43,516 bases of DNA from Candidatus Omnitrophota bacterium (lineage in GTDB: Bacteria > Hinthialibacterota > Hinthialibacteria > Hinthialibacterales > Hinthialibacteraceae): positions 1-43,516 of the forward strand of contig JBFMBP010000155.1 of NCBI GenBank assembly GCA_040755155.1, in the 5' to 3' direction. Below, in pieces: positions 1 through 7,517 of this stretch. The position numbers and the translations under genes are program-made. The notes under the pieces were generated by a model. It was not told where the DNA came from. It ran no database searches and worked only from the letters and a program-made list of their open reading frames with translations. Position 1 is the stretch's first letter, and each line of letters begins with the position of its first letter.

Positions 1-67
1 ACAACGGATGACAAAACGGATTTTCGGCATAAATCCCCAATCGGACTTTTTTCCTCTTCGTCAGTTC

Positions 68-2071
68 CTAAATTCCGAGCTTGTGGAAAAAAATCTGGTT
101 CCGCATCTTCGCGTCCTTCAGAACCTTGTCCCAGCTAATAACTTCGACATACAAGTTAATATTGCCCATCCATTGAAACCAACCGAGACGGTCGGGCATC
201 GGCTTGAAGTCCTTTTCGCGCTCAAGCCAGGATTCAATTTTTTGAGTCAAATCGCAGACCACATATCCGTAGAATGGGGTGTTGTCGCTGACCAGTATCT
301 TGCGCCCTTCAGGTGTCTTGTATTTGCCGTCGCGGATATCGTTGACGTAGCGTACGATCTGCTGGACCGGGTCTTCCTTCGAAGACGGATTGACGAAATC
401 GTCCCTTTGTGGTTTCTTAAACTCGAAAATTGTGATCGGGTTACTTGCTTCATTATCACCACGAAAAAGAACGCGTTTGTTGTAAACAATAAGGTCTGGG
501 CGTTCTGTATTTTTTCCACCCAGTGGAATGTCGGACGAAACATAAGTGGTGAAATTCAAACGCTCATCTAAAATCCAAAGATTGTGATCCTTGAAGGACG
601 TGATCTCCGTGTCACCCTTTCGCGGAAAGATGATGTCATGGACAACGCCCTCAGATGAATATGCGCCTGTATCATCCATCTCAAGACTCTTACTAAAGAT
701 GTCCAGTATTTTCCGGCGGAGCGCAATGTAGTGAATCAAGTCGTTCTTACTGGTGCCGGAGATATTGCTGACAATTTCGAGAACGCTTTCTTTCACGTTC
801 TCGAAATTGCTCTCAGTTAGCAATTTCTCAACATCCTTCTTGATCTGGATTTCCTGTAGGAACTTCTCTTTTTGCAGTTGTATCTCGATCTCTTCATACG
901 ATGGATTGTAAGGCATCCCGCTGAGGTCAATCTTTTCAAGAATATCTTTGTGCCACGGTGCTTCCTCGTCCACATATAACTGGACACGCTCTTTTTTCTT
1001 TTCCTGTCTTAAAATGATATCGGCGCCCATAGATTCCTTGGCAATCGCTGCGGCTTCTCGCTCGATATCAGCCTGGCCTATTTCAGAGATAAGGTTCGAC
1101 TCCATCGGGAACTCGAATCCGCCTCGTTCCAGTGACACGTTGCGATCAAGGTACGAACTGAACACATAGGCCTTGATGATGTAGTTACGCTCGTGGTTGA
1201 TCTCACCGCTACTGTCTTTCTCATAGAATTCGTCCTCGAACTCGGGGATATACTTGTGGATCGCGGAGCCTGAGACTTCCCTCTTGTGCGCTACAAGGCT
1301 AATCCGGCTTTTTTGATTCCTGGGAGAATATAGCTTGAATACTCGAACAAGAAACTTTTCATCAACGTTATTATCATTCAGGGTATATGTTTTCCTTTCA
1401 ACCTGGATTTCTTTGATTACGGCAGACAATTCATTGATGACATAATCATTCAGCTTGATGGCGTCGCTCCCATCCAATTCAGATAGTATGATCTCAGGAC
1501 ATACATAATTCTGCGTGATGAAGTAGGGAAGAATTCGCTCGACTAGGTTTCTGGCTATGGTCGAAAGTTTTTTGTCAAAGGACCGTCCCTTCTTCAAGGT
1601 ACTCAAGGTCACGACAGTACCGGATTCCTGTTGCTCGCACGCCTCAACTTTTTCATGAACGATGATGTCGTTATCTTTACCCATTGAGAAACGACGCGCC
1701 TTGAAGCCGTCGCCGTCCCGAAAGATGCTCCTGACGAAAAGGTTTTCGAAGTATTTAAGGCAGGTAAAACGGCCAAAACCCTTGCCCCCTTCCTTGATCC
1801 ACAGGTCGGTATAGAGTGTGTCGAACGAGTTCCGATGAACATCGGTAAATCCTATGCCATTATCCTCGATCTCAAAGCTGTTGATTTCCGGAAGACTGTC
1901 GTCAATCTCGATTTGGATACTTCGCTGTACACGAATTGAAACTTTTCCATCTGTCTTGCCGACTTCGTCAATCGCCTGGATGGCGTTTACGATCATCTCG
2001 ATGACCGGTGTGTAGACCGTAGTATTGGCCCGGATGTTTTCGATTGCTCTTTTAATGTTGACGTTGCTCAT
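68..2071 (-). CDS. GHKL (HSP90/MORC-like) ATPase fused to PD-(D/E)XK nuclease
   Basis: A 667-residue protein starting at the ATG at 2069-2071; an in-frame upstream ATG at 2128 is possible, but conservation-like sequence begins at MSNVNIKR. The N-terminus has a full GHKL ATP site: N-box E25..N29, G1 motif D70-N-G-I-G74, G2 motif G96-K-G-F-G100, and a later SGTVVTL strand. The last 145 residues look like a RecB-type PD-(D/E)XK nuclease: D526 in RPDLIV, E550-F-K552, and Q570/Q571..Y575. The middle is helical and charged. HSP90-like ATPases of this kind act as nucleotide-driven clamps; a nuclease tail suggests a DNA effector. The gene follows a HEPN/zinc-ribbon gene on the same strand at about 240 bp, so the two may work together. 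Function is inferred only. Confidence 0.8.
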   Translation of the reverse strand: MSNVNIKRAIENIRANTTVYTPVIEMIVNAIQAIDEVGKTDGKVSIRVQRSIQIEIDDSLPEINSFEIEDNGIGFTDVHRNSFDTLYTDLWIKEGGKGFGRFTCLKYFENLFVRSIFRDGDGFKARRFSMGKDNDIIVHEKVEACEQQESGTVVTLSTLKKGRSFDKKLSTIARNLVERILPYFITQNYVCPEIILSELDGSDAIKLNDYVINELSAVIKEIQVERKTYTLNDNNVDEKFLVRVFKLYSPRNQKSRISLVAHKREVSGSAIHKYIPEFEDEFYEKDSSGEINHERNYIIKAYVFSSYLDRNVSLERGGFEFPMESNLISEIGQADIEREAAAIAKESMGADIILRQEKKKERVQLYVDEEAPWHKDILEKIDLSGMPYNPSYEEIEIQLQKEKFLQEIQIKKDVEKLLTESNFENVKESVLEIVSNISGTSKNDLIHYIALRRKILDIFSKSLEMDDTGAYSSEGVVHDIIFPRKGDTEITSFKDHNLWILDERLNFTTYVSSDIPLGGKNTERPDLIVYNKRVLFRGDNEASNPITIFEFKKPQRDDFVNPSSKEDPVQQIVRYVNDIRDGKYKTPEGRKILVSDNTPFYGYVVCDLTQKIESWLEREKDFKPMPDRLGWFQWMGNINLYVEVISWDKVLKDAKMRNQIFFHKLGI

Positions 2072-2162
2072 AGTGGAACCATCACTTCGTTCTTCAGTTG
2101 CGGGGCTTGCGAGTACAGGATACCCCATTGCTAAGCGCCTCGATATGGTCCTTGTTAGGCTT

Positions 2163-2189
2163 GTCGCTCAACGGTAATGAGTTAGCGAC
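2163..2189. other. Imperfect inverted repeat between HEPN and GHKL genes
   Basis: GTCGCT and AGCGAC arms (6 bp, extended by AAC/GTT across one bulged base) flank a short loop in the gap between the two genes of the putative conflict module. It could be an RNA hairpin or an operator. No T-run follows it on the minus strand, so it is not a standard terminator. The rest of the 2072-2308 gap shows no gene. Confidence 0.35.
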
Positions 2190-2308
2190 ATAATGCATGC
2201 GTCACCCGGGGCTGGTTGTTTCGGTGATCGGGTACACACGGTTCTTGAGGGGTATTTTCCCCGGATGTTCTCTCCGTCGTCTGTCAAGGCACTTCACTGA
2301 ATGGTTCC

Positions 2309-3364
2309 CTAAGCATCTTTGTCACTGTCCCATCCAGATTTGCCGTCGCACACAGCACAGCCCCAATAGTAACTGTTCTCTAAGTTGCCGGTAGAGAGAC
2401 TATTGCACCAATCGCAATAATCAATCTCTTCAGAATCGTACTTAGTAAAGCACTGTGAACAAATCCAGGTGTCATTGACTTGGACAACCATCTGGTAACC
2501 GCCGCATTCTCCACAATGAGCCGATTGGTCAGGGTTGTCTTTGTCATAATACATGCAATCCTTGGTAAAAAATGCCTGGACGTCGTTCTCGTCGAATTCA
2601 TGGTGGCACTTATCACACTCATGCCAAGGCTCTCCGATTAATTTGTTTTGCTCACCGCATTCGGGGCATTCAACCACCAAACCCGTCTTTCGGACTTTAC
2701 AGACTAAACATTCATAATCCAATATAGGCTCATCGCCTACGCCTTCTTCGAATGATTCAAAACCGCAAGAAGGACAGATACTAAAGGTAGTTCCACGATT
2801 CTTGATGTCTTCTGCAAGCGCGTCGAATTTTGCCTTGAGGTATTTTCGATGCTCGTGCATCGCCTTGTCGATTTTGGCGATTTCTTTTCTGTAACTTTGG
2901 AATTGTTCGCTCCATCTCCCGAATATTTGACTCATGTGGTACCAGGCCAAACACTGCTCAACTACGATTTTCTCCAATTCGGCTTTGTTACCTGTATAGC
3001 CTGGGTGATAAAAGTGGACCATACGGTTTCGGTGGTCAGAGAGGCGCAAGAAGCATTCGTACTCCGCTTTGTTCAGGCCATCCTGAACGACTGACTCGAG
3101 CCGGGCCTTCGCATCCTTGATGCTGACGGACTGAAAATCTCCCGAGCGAAATCTCTTCAGGTTCGCAGTTTCAGGTCGGGTAATGATCAAAGTCCAATGT
3201 TCCCAAAGCAGGCGGGCCTTCATGATTAGCTCAACGGCTGCATGGAAATGGATTACCGAGTACTTGGGTTCTTTGTCGAATTCTTCTAGTGATTTCTTGA
3301 AGAAATTGAAAGCATTTTCCACCACAAGATTGAAGTCGCTTTTTGCTTGTTTGGGTCTCTTCAT
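2309..3364 (-). CDS. HEPN-domain protein with multiple zinc ribbons
   Basis: A 351-residue protein with a good ribosome site (GGGAGG) just before its ATG. Residues 1 to about 165 are helical and resemble HEPN domains: an AVELIMKARLLWEHW helix, then R112-N-R-M-V-H117, which fits the HEPN RNase active-site pattern (R-polar-x3-H). The C-terminal half is a string of zinc-binding CxxC pairs (CPSC, CLVC, CPEC, CDKC, CGEC, CSQC, CDWC, CAVC), enough for about four zinc ribbons. HEPN proteins with an intact motif are commonly RNases in toxin and antiphage systems; zinc ribbons usually bind nucleic acid or protein. It lies upstream of the GHKL-nuclease gene on the same strand. Activity and partnership are inference. 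Confidence 0.75.
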   Translation of the reverse strand: MKRPKQAKSDFNLVVENAFNFFKKSLEEFDKEPKYSVIHFHAAVELIMKARLLWEHWTLIITRPETANLKRFRSGDFQSVSIKDAKARLESVVQDGLNKAEYECFLRLSDHRNRMVHFYHPGYTGNKAELEKIVVEQCLAWYHMSQIFGRWSEQFQSYRKEIAKIDKAMHEHRKYLKAKFDALAEDIKNRGTTFSICPSCGFESFEEGVGDEPILDYECLVCKVRKTGLVVECPECGEQNKLIGEPWHECDKCHHEFDENDVQAFFTKDCMYYDKDNPDQSAHCGECGGYQMVVQVNDTWICSQCFTKYDSEEIDYCDWCNSLSTGNLENSYYWGCAVCDGKSGWDSDKDA

Positions 3365-3829
3365 GATGCCTCCCGCTTTAAAGAACCTGCACCTGTATAT
3401 TCATTTTCACCGAACCCAATCATCGCACTTCCGTCTTCTGTTGGCAACGTTTGGAAATTGACCCAGGGCGACAGTTGGTTTTTGACTCACCCCCAATCAA
3501 GTGCAGGAAAGTGGGTGTCCCGTAACTGCGGGTAAGAAGATATCCCTAGACAGGTGGATCAATTTCCAAGCGGCGTGTACACCAGGTTAGATTTTTTGGT
3601 TCTGAGCTGTTAGGTGTGGATAGAGTTGGAGGACGCTGTCCCCCAAACCCCCTGGGATTTATCGCTTTCGTGCCAATCCCGAAAAGTTTAAAATTGGAAG
3701 AAGGACGGAAGATCCCGTCCCTCTTCGGTCTCGGCCTCTGGGTCGGCGCTCCGGTCGCGTCCCCGCGTCGCCGTATCCTCCGCCCAGGCCAAGCGCATTC
3801 TAAAACATACGGAAAGAATCCTCAAGAAC
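3365..3829. other. Intergenic region, no supported gene
   Basis: This holds the upstream region of the HEPN gene on the minus strand and, at its right side, the leader of a transposase remnant. Short open frames here have no recognisable protein features and disagree with each other in frame. No tRNA fragment matching tRNA-Pro, which would mark the other end of the island, was seen. Confidence 0.5.
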
Positions 3830-4072
3830 ATGAATGAGAAAGAATTGTTTCGTCTGGCGTTGGGGCTGGCTGCTCCCTGGCAAGTGAAGTCCCTGGAATT
3901 TTCGGCGGAAAAGAATCGTCCCCTCGGCGGAAAGCGCATCCTCACCCCCCAGGAAATCGCCGCTCTAACCAAAGCCGCCTATCAATCCTCCTACACCAGC
4001 TGCGGCTGCTACGATCCCGCGGTAAGCCCTTTTTGCCGGCGGGAATGCTCCTTGTTTTCAATCAATTCCTGA
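3830..4072 (+). pseudogene. Chimeric remnant: ISL3-like transposase start joined to primase-like tail
   Basis: An 80-codon frame made of two unrelated pieces. Residues 1 to about 32 (ELFRLALGL..PWQVKSLEF) look like the start of ISL3-family transposases. After about residue 35 the sequence changes to TPQEIAALTKAAY, then three cysteines in a C-x-DP-x4-FC-x3-C arrangement that closely parallels the last 40 residues of the primase encoded at 5868-6857. The tail overlaps the truncated end of the HerA-like ATPase on the opposite strand. Best explained as a scar of IS insertion and recombination; unlikely to make a working protein. Confidence 0.55.
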
Positions 4073-5025
4073 ACGTCATCGGCGATGAGAAAGAAGGGGG
4101 ATTTTCGCTCCGGGGGCAAGGGGTTGTTTTCTTGGATCAAGCGGCTGGCGGTTAAAAAAGCGAGAAGCCAGACCAAGTGTTCCTCGCCGTTGGAGTAGAG
4201 CACCGCCGTGGCATGGCTGCGAATCGTGGAATACATCCCCCGCCGGGCGTGAAAGACCGGATTTTTGATCCAAATCCATTGCCAGGTATTGAGAATGCTT
4301 TGGTAAAGCGGCGAGCGTTTTTCCTGGGGATCGATTTCCCGAAGCGCGTGGATGAGATCGAGGACCGTCGGATAGCCTTCGCGCAGAATGCGCTCCGGCG
4401 GCCACTGGGCCAGCAAGCGCTGCAGGGCTTTATAGCTGAAGGCGCGGCTGTCCTGTTTGCCGTACAATTCATGCGCCAGGGTGAGAGGGATCTCGAAAGC
4501 CCGGTGAAGATGGGCCGCGTCTTCGGTCTCAAAGAAAGCGTCGCGGATTTCGTCCAGGTGAAAAAGCGTGACCGCCTTGTCCGGTTCTTGCCGGAGATGT
4601 TCGAACTGGTTGAGTTTTTTCTGAAAAGCCAGAAAGGGGATCGAGAATTGGAGCAAGGCGCTCAACAATATTTTCAACAAATTCGTTTTCCCGGAGCCGG
4701 GGACGCCGACGACGATGACGTGTTGAAAGAAATCCTGCATGCGCAATGCGACGGGAAAAGCGGAACGGCAGTCATAGCCGATCAAAATCTCACCCGTAGA
4801 GACGGGGTCGCAACGCGTTACGGATCGAATTTGCCCCGGCGGAACCGGTTGCTGGCGCGCATACAAGGCAATCCGCCGTTTCATGGCCTCGTAGGCCGCC
4901 GGACTGTTTGTGCGAAGGTACGAATTCCACAGCGGCGTCAGATAGAGATCGCCCTGAAGCAGGGGGGATTCCAGCCACTTGGCGAGTTTGTCCGGATCGA
5001 AAGCATTTTTTCGTGATTCTTTCAT
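4009..5025 (-). CDS. HerA/FtsK-like P-loop ATPase, probably C-terminally truncated
   Basis: A 338-residue protein. The chosen start at 5023-5025 has GGGAGAA upstream and overlaps the preceding gene's stop in an ATGA arrangement; the open frame runs further up only through the neighbouring gene. Walker A is G107-V-P-G-S-G-K113-T114 after a strand typical of HerA-type ATPases. A Walker B-like FFLIADD lies near residues 311-317. HerA/FtsK relatives pump DNA or conjugative substrates and normally continue well past Walker B with sensor and arginine-finger elements; here only about 20 residues follow, at the junction with the chimeric remnant on the other strand. Probably a broken DNA-translocation gene of the mobile element. 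Confidence 0.65.
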   Translation of the reverse strand: MKESRKNAFDPDKLAKWLESPLLQGDLYLTPLWNSYLRTNSPAAYEAMKRRIALYARQQPVPPGQIRSVTRCDPVSTGEILIGYDCRSAFPVALRMQDFFQHVIVVGVPGSGKTNLLKILLSALLQFSIPFLAFQKKLNQFEHLRQEPDKAVTLFHLDEIRDAFFETEDAAHLHRAFEIPLTLAHELYGKQDSRAFSYKALQRLLAQWPPERILREGYPTVLDLIHALREIDPQEKRSPLYQSILNTWQWIWIKNPVFHARRGMYSTIRSHATAVLYSNGEEHLVWLLAFLTASRLIQENNPLPPERKSPFFLIADDVQELIENKEHSRRQKGLTAGS

Positions 5026-5543
5026 CGCGATTCTCCCGAAAAAGAATTTTGCGCCAATCGAAACCAGGAGGCGGGATGAGCGCTTAACGCCGCATACACG
5101 GATTGGCGGAGAGCCTCGGCTTCGCGGGCGCAATCCCGATGGAATAGGAGTTTTCCGCGGGGAGGGATGAGAACCAACAGACCGCACTGCCGGCAGACGG
5201 GTTTGGCCGAGCGCGGGCAAAAACCGATCCATCCCTCCTGCTGGCAATATTGGCAATACAACCGCCGGCAGCAGCGGCTGATCCCTACTTTTTCGGGCTG
5301 GGCGGGATTGAGAAATTTCCCGCACGTGGGACAGGCCAATTGGCTCTGGAAATTATGGGTGTAGAGGCCTTGATTGGGGGTGAGAAAATTCACTTTCCCA
5401 TTCGTGATCTGCACTTCTTGGGCGGCGGCGCAATGAATGATTTCAGTCCATAACTGCGCGTCCAGGAGATAATTCGGGTGGATTCCCAGTTTCCAACAAA
5501 TCGCGGCTAACAGGGAAGGATCGTGGGAGCGGTCAATGAACAT
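5022..5543 (-). CDS. Zinc-finger protein of mobile element, function unknown
   Basis: A 173-residue protein; the ATG at 5541-5543 sits behind AAAGGAG at good spacing, so the longer frame from 5570 is rejected. The first 70 residues contain no recognised domain. From about residue 80 there are repeated cysteine pairs (CPTC, CC, CQYC, then C, CRQC and C), enough for two or more zinc sites. Its stop overlaps the start of the HerA-like ATPase gene by four bases, so the two are translationally coupled. It is divergent from the primase gene. I do not recognise a family; nucleic-acid binding is a guess from the zinc ribbons. Confidence 0.65.
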   Translation of the reverse strand: MFIDRSHDPSLLAAICWKLGIHPNYLLDAQLWTEIIHCAAAQEVQITNGKVNFLTPNQGLYTHNFQSQLACPTCGKFLNPAQPEKVGISRCCRRLYCQYCQQEGWIGFCPRSAKPVCRQCGLLVLIPPRGKLLFHRDCAREAEALRQSVYAALSAHPASWFRLAQNSFSGESR

Positions 5544-5867
5544 CGCGGACTCCTTTCGCCGGCCAAGCAATGGAGGGCTTTGCTAGTTTAATCCCCCAAT
5601 CGACCGGCTCTTTTCGCAATAGGCTTCTCATCCTAAAGCCCGCCGTCGGGTAGTTTTGATATTTTTTTTAAAAAAAATCATTCCTTGCCGGATTCCCTCG
5701 GGGTTGATCTTCGCCAAAGACTGGGATTCAACCCCGCTCTTCGCATTTTTTTCCTTCAAAACTCACAAAAACAAACCCGTAGTTATAAGCCCTATTCCAT
5801 CGGGAGAGACAGCTCGAATCGACGAAGGAAGGGAGAAGCCAAAAGAAAAATAAGGAGGAGTCAGACC
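5544..5867. promoter_or_regulatory. Divergent intergenic region with A/T palindrome
   Basis: This separates the leftward zinc-finger/ATPase operon from the rightward primase. It contains a perfect 18-bp palindrome, eight T followed by eight A flanked by A and T, at 5661-5678. Divergent promoters are expected here. The palindrome could bend DNA or act as a hairpin. No gene is supported; an open frame continuing upstream of the primase start lacks a ribosome site. Confidence 0.45.
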
Positions 5868-6857
5868 ATGAAAGGGGAAATCTCAACCCATCAATTGGAT
5901 CTTTATAAATCGTTCTTCACCGGCCGCTTGGATGTCTATGGGACGTATGACTTGGCCGCTAGACGCGCGCGGGTGGTCAAGCAACCCGTGACCGATCGAG
6001 TGATCCTCGATCATTTGGCAGGGAAGCAACCTTACGGAGTTTTTCTGTTGGACGGGGAATGGACGCGGGCGGCGGCGGTGGATTTCGATTCCGGCGATGC
6101 CCATCCGCCGCTGGCCTGGGCGCGGCGGGCGAGAGAATGGAATATCGCCTGCGTCATCGAAAGGAGCAAATCCAAGGGATACCACGCGTGGGTCTTTTTC
6201 GAGCAACCCTGCCGGGCGGCTAACGCGCGCAGGCTCCTGCGGTCGCTCCTGCGGGACATTGGGCAACCAAATCCTGAAGTATTCCCCAAACAAGACCGGC
6301 TTACTCCAACCTGCCCGATCGGAAATTTCATCAATGCTCCTTTATTCGGAGCCCTCGTTCCCCAGGGACGAACCGTTTTTCTCGATCCGGAAGCCCAGTT
6401 GAAACCCTATCCCGATCAATGGGAATTCTTGCGTTCCATTCAACGCGTCCCGGAAGCGCTGGTTCGCCGCTTTCTCGCCGCCTATCCGGTCGAATCCCTC
6501 GCCCGAGAGGAAGTTTTTTCTTCCAGCGAACGGCCCAGCCAAAACCGGGATCTGCTTCCCTGCGCCCGCCGAATCCTGTCCGAAGGCGTGCAAGAATTCC
6601 AACGGGTTATTACCTTCCGTCTGGCCATTCATCTGAAAAATCGCGGGGACTCTTTGCAGACGGCCATCCGCTGCTTGATGCAATGGCGCAACAAAAACCG
6701 GCCGCGGAAGGGCCGAGGAATCATTCGCCCGGAAGAAATCGTCCAACAGGTCCAATTCGCTTATGCAAAGAATTACCGGCGCTTGGGGTGCGAAGACCCG
6801 GAGATTCGCCCTTTTTGCGATCCCCATTGCCCGATTTTTCGAAACCAACGCAAATAA
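5868..6857 (+). CDS. Archaeo-eukaryotic-type primase with PriL-like four-cysteine domain
   Basis: A 329-residue protein with a strong ribosome site (AAGGAGG) before the ATG at 5868. The N-terminal half matches AEP primases of the TOTE/phage-plasmid type: AVD72-F-D74 (metal-binding DxD motif), a GYH106AWVFFE strand (motif II histidine), FPKQD, and a GNFINAPLF segment. The C-terminal half resembles the iron-sulphur domain of the primase large subunit: cysteines at 232, 308, 317 and 321, with a helical segment between the first and the last three. So catalytic and large-subunit-like domains appear to be fused in one chain. It presumably primes replication of the element. A copy of its last three-cysteine segment survives at about 3935-4050. 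Confidence 0.8.
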   Translation: MKGEISTHQLDLYKSFFTGRLDVYGTYDLAARRARVVKQPVTDRVILDHLAGKQPYGVFLLDGEWTRAAAVDFDSGDAHPPLAWARRAREWNIACVIERSKSKGYHAWVFFEQPCRAANARRLLRSLLRDIGQPNPEVFPKQDRLTPTCPIGNFINAPLFGALVPQGRTVFLDPEAQLKPYPDQWEFLRSIQRVPEALVRRFLAAYPVESLAREEVFSSSERPSQNRDLLPCARRILSEGVQEFQRVITFRLAIHLKNRGDSLQTAIRCLMQWRNKNRPRKGRGIIRPEEIVQQVQFAYAKNYRRLGCEDPEIRPFCDPHCPIFRNQRK

Positions 6858-6974
6858 AAATTTTCATAACAACGCTCCCGCCCCTAATTAATGAGGCAAG
6901 AGATCGATTTTCGCCATTCTCTTCCTCGATCCGAACGGGCCTGTCCCGCTCCATTCCCTCTAAGGAGATCAATC

Positions 6975-7517
6975 ATGACGGAAGAAAACCTTGATTCCAC
7001 CCCCTCGCCAACCATCCCGATGGACAAGCCGGAAAGCGAAGATTCGTTAGGGCGAATCCTGATGCGGATGGAGAAAAAACTCTCCTCATCGCAGGCCGAC
7101 GCCCTCTGGGAAGAATTCCATCCCCTTTTGGAGGATTTCCGGCAACGAATTCTAGCCTTGCTCAATCCGATTCAGGGAATCGATTCCCTCTGCCGCCTGG
7201 CGGATTCGCTGCGCTGCGCCCAACAAGGGGACAAACGCGCCAAGCGAACCAAAGACGCCAGCGCTTGGCACGACACGCTCGTGGATGCGATGAAACGCAT
7301 CGGCATCGAAATCATCGGCTCGAACGAACTGATCGGCCAGATGGCCGATCCCAAAATCGTACGCATTCGCAAAACGTCCCCCGCCGCCGCCGACCTTCCC
7401 CCCGGCGCCATCACCGAGATTCTCTCCTACGGCGCCCAAGTAGGAAGTTGCGTTCTGCGTCCGGCGGAGGTGGCGATTATTGCCTATTCGGAAAAGGAGA
7501 CTTGCCATCATGTCTGA
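6975..7517 (+). CDS. GrpE-like nucleotide exchange factor
   Basis: A 180-residue protein; the ATG at 6975 follows AAGGAG. The N-terminal 100 residues are acidic and helical. The C-terminal part has the GrpE beta-domain signature: an IGIEIIG strand, a DP turn, then an ITEILSYG strand and VLRPAEVAI, equivalent to the conserved VLRPA motif. In its family this protein swaps ADP for ATP on Hsp70. Its stop overlaps the start of the downstream Hsp70 gene by eight bases, which supports a working pair. It is more divergent than housekeeping GrpE and sits in a mobile-element context between primase and integrase. Confidence 0.78.
   Translation: MTEENLDSTPSPTIPMDKPESEDSLGRILMRMEKKLSSSQADALWEEFHPLLEDFRQRILALLNPIQGIDSLCRLADSLRCAQQGDKRAKRTKDASAWHDTLVDAMKRIGIEIIGSNELIGQMADPKIVRIRKTSPAAADLPPGAITEILSYGAQVGSCVLRPAEVAIIAYSEKETCHHV

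Noticed and set aside
2154-2189. Integron attC-like motifs (GTTAGGC and similar) beside the GHKL gene
   Set aside because: Only short GTTRRRY-like strings are present; the paired core sites and the long imperfect stem of an attC could not be drawn, and there is no integron integrase.
3616-3837. Small plus-strand open frame upstream of the transposase remnant
   Set aside because: Proline/arginine-rich translation without motif or ribosome site.
4177-5016. Long plus-strand open frame antisense to the HerA-like ATPase
   Set aside because: It has no ribosome site or recognisable motif and mirrors the codons of the ATPase, which has clear Walker motifs.
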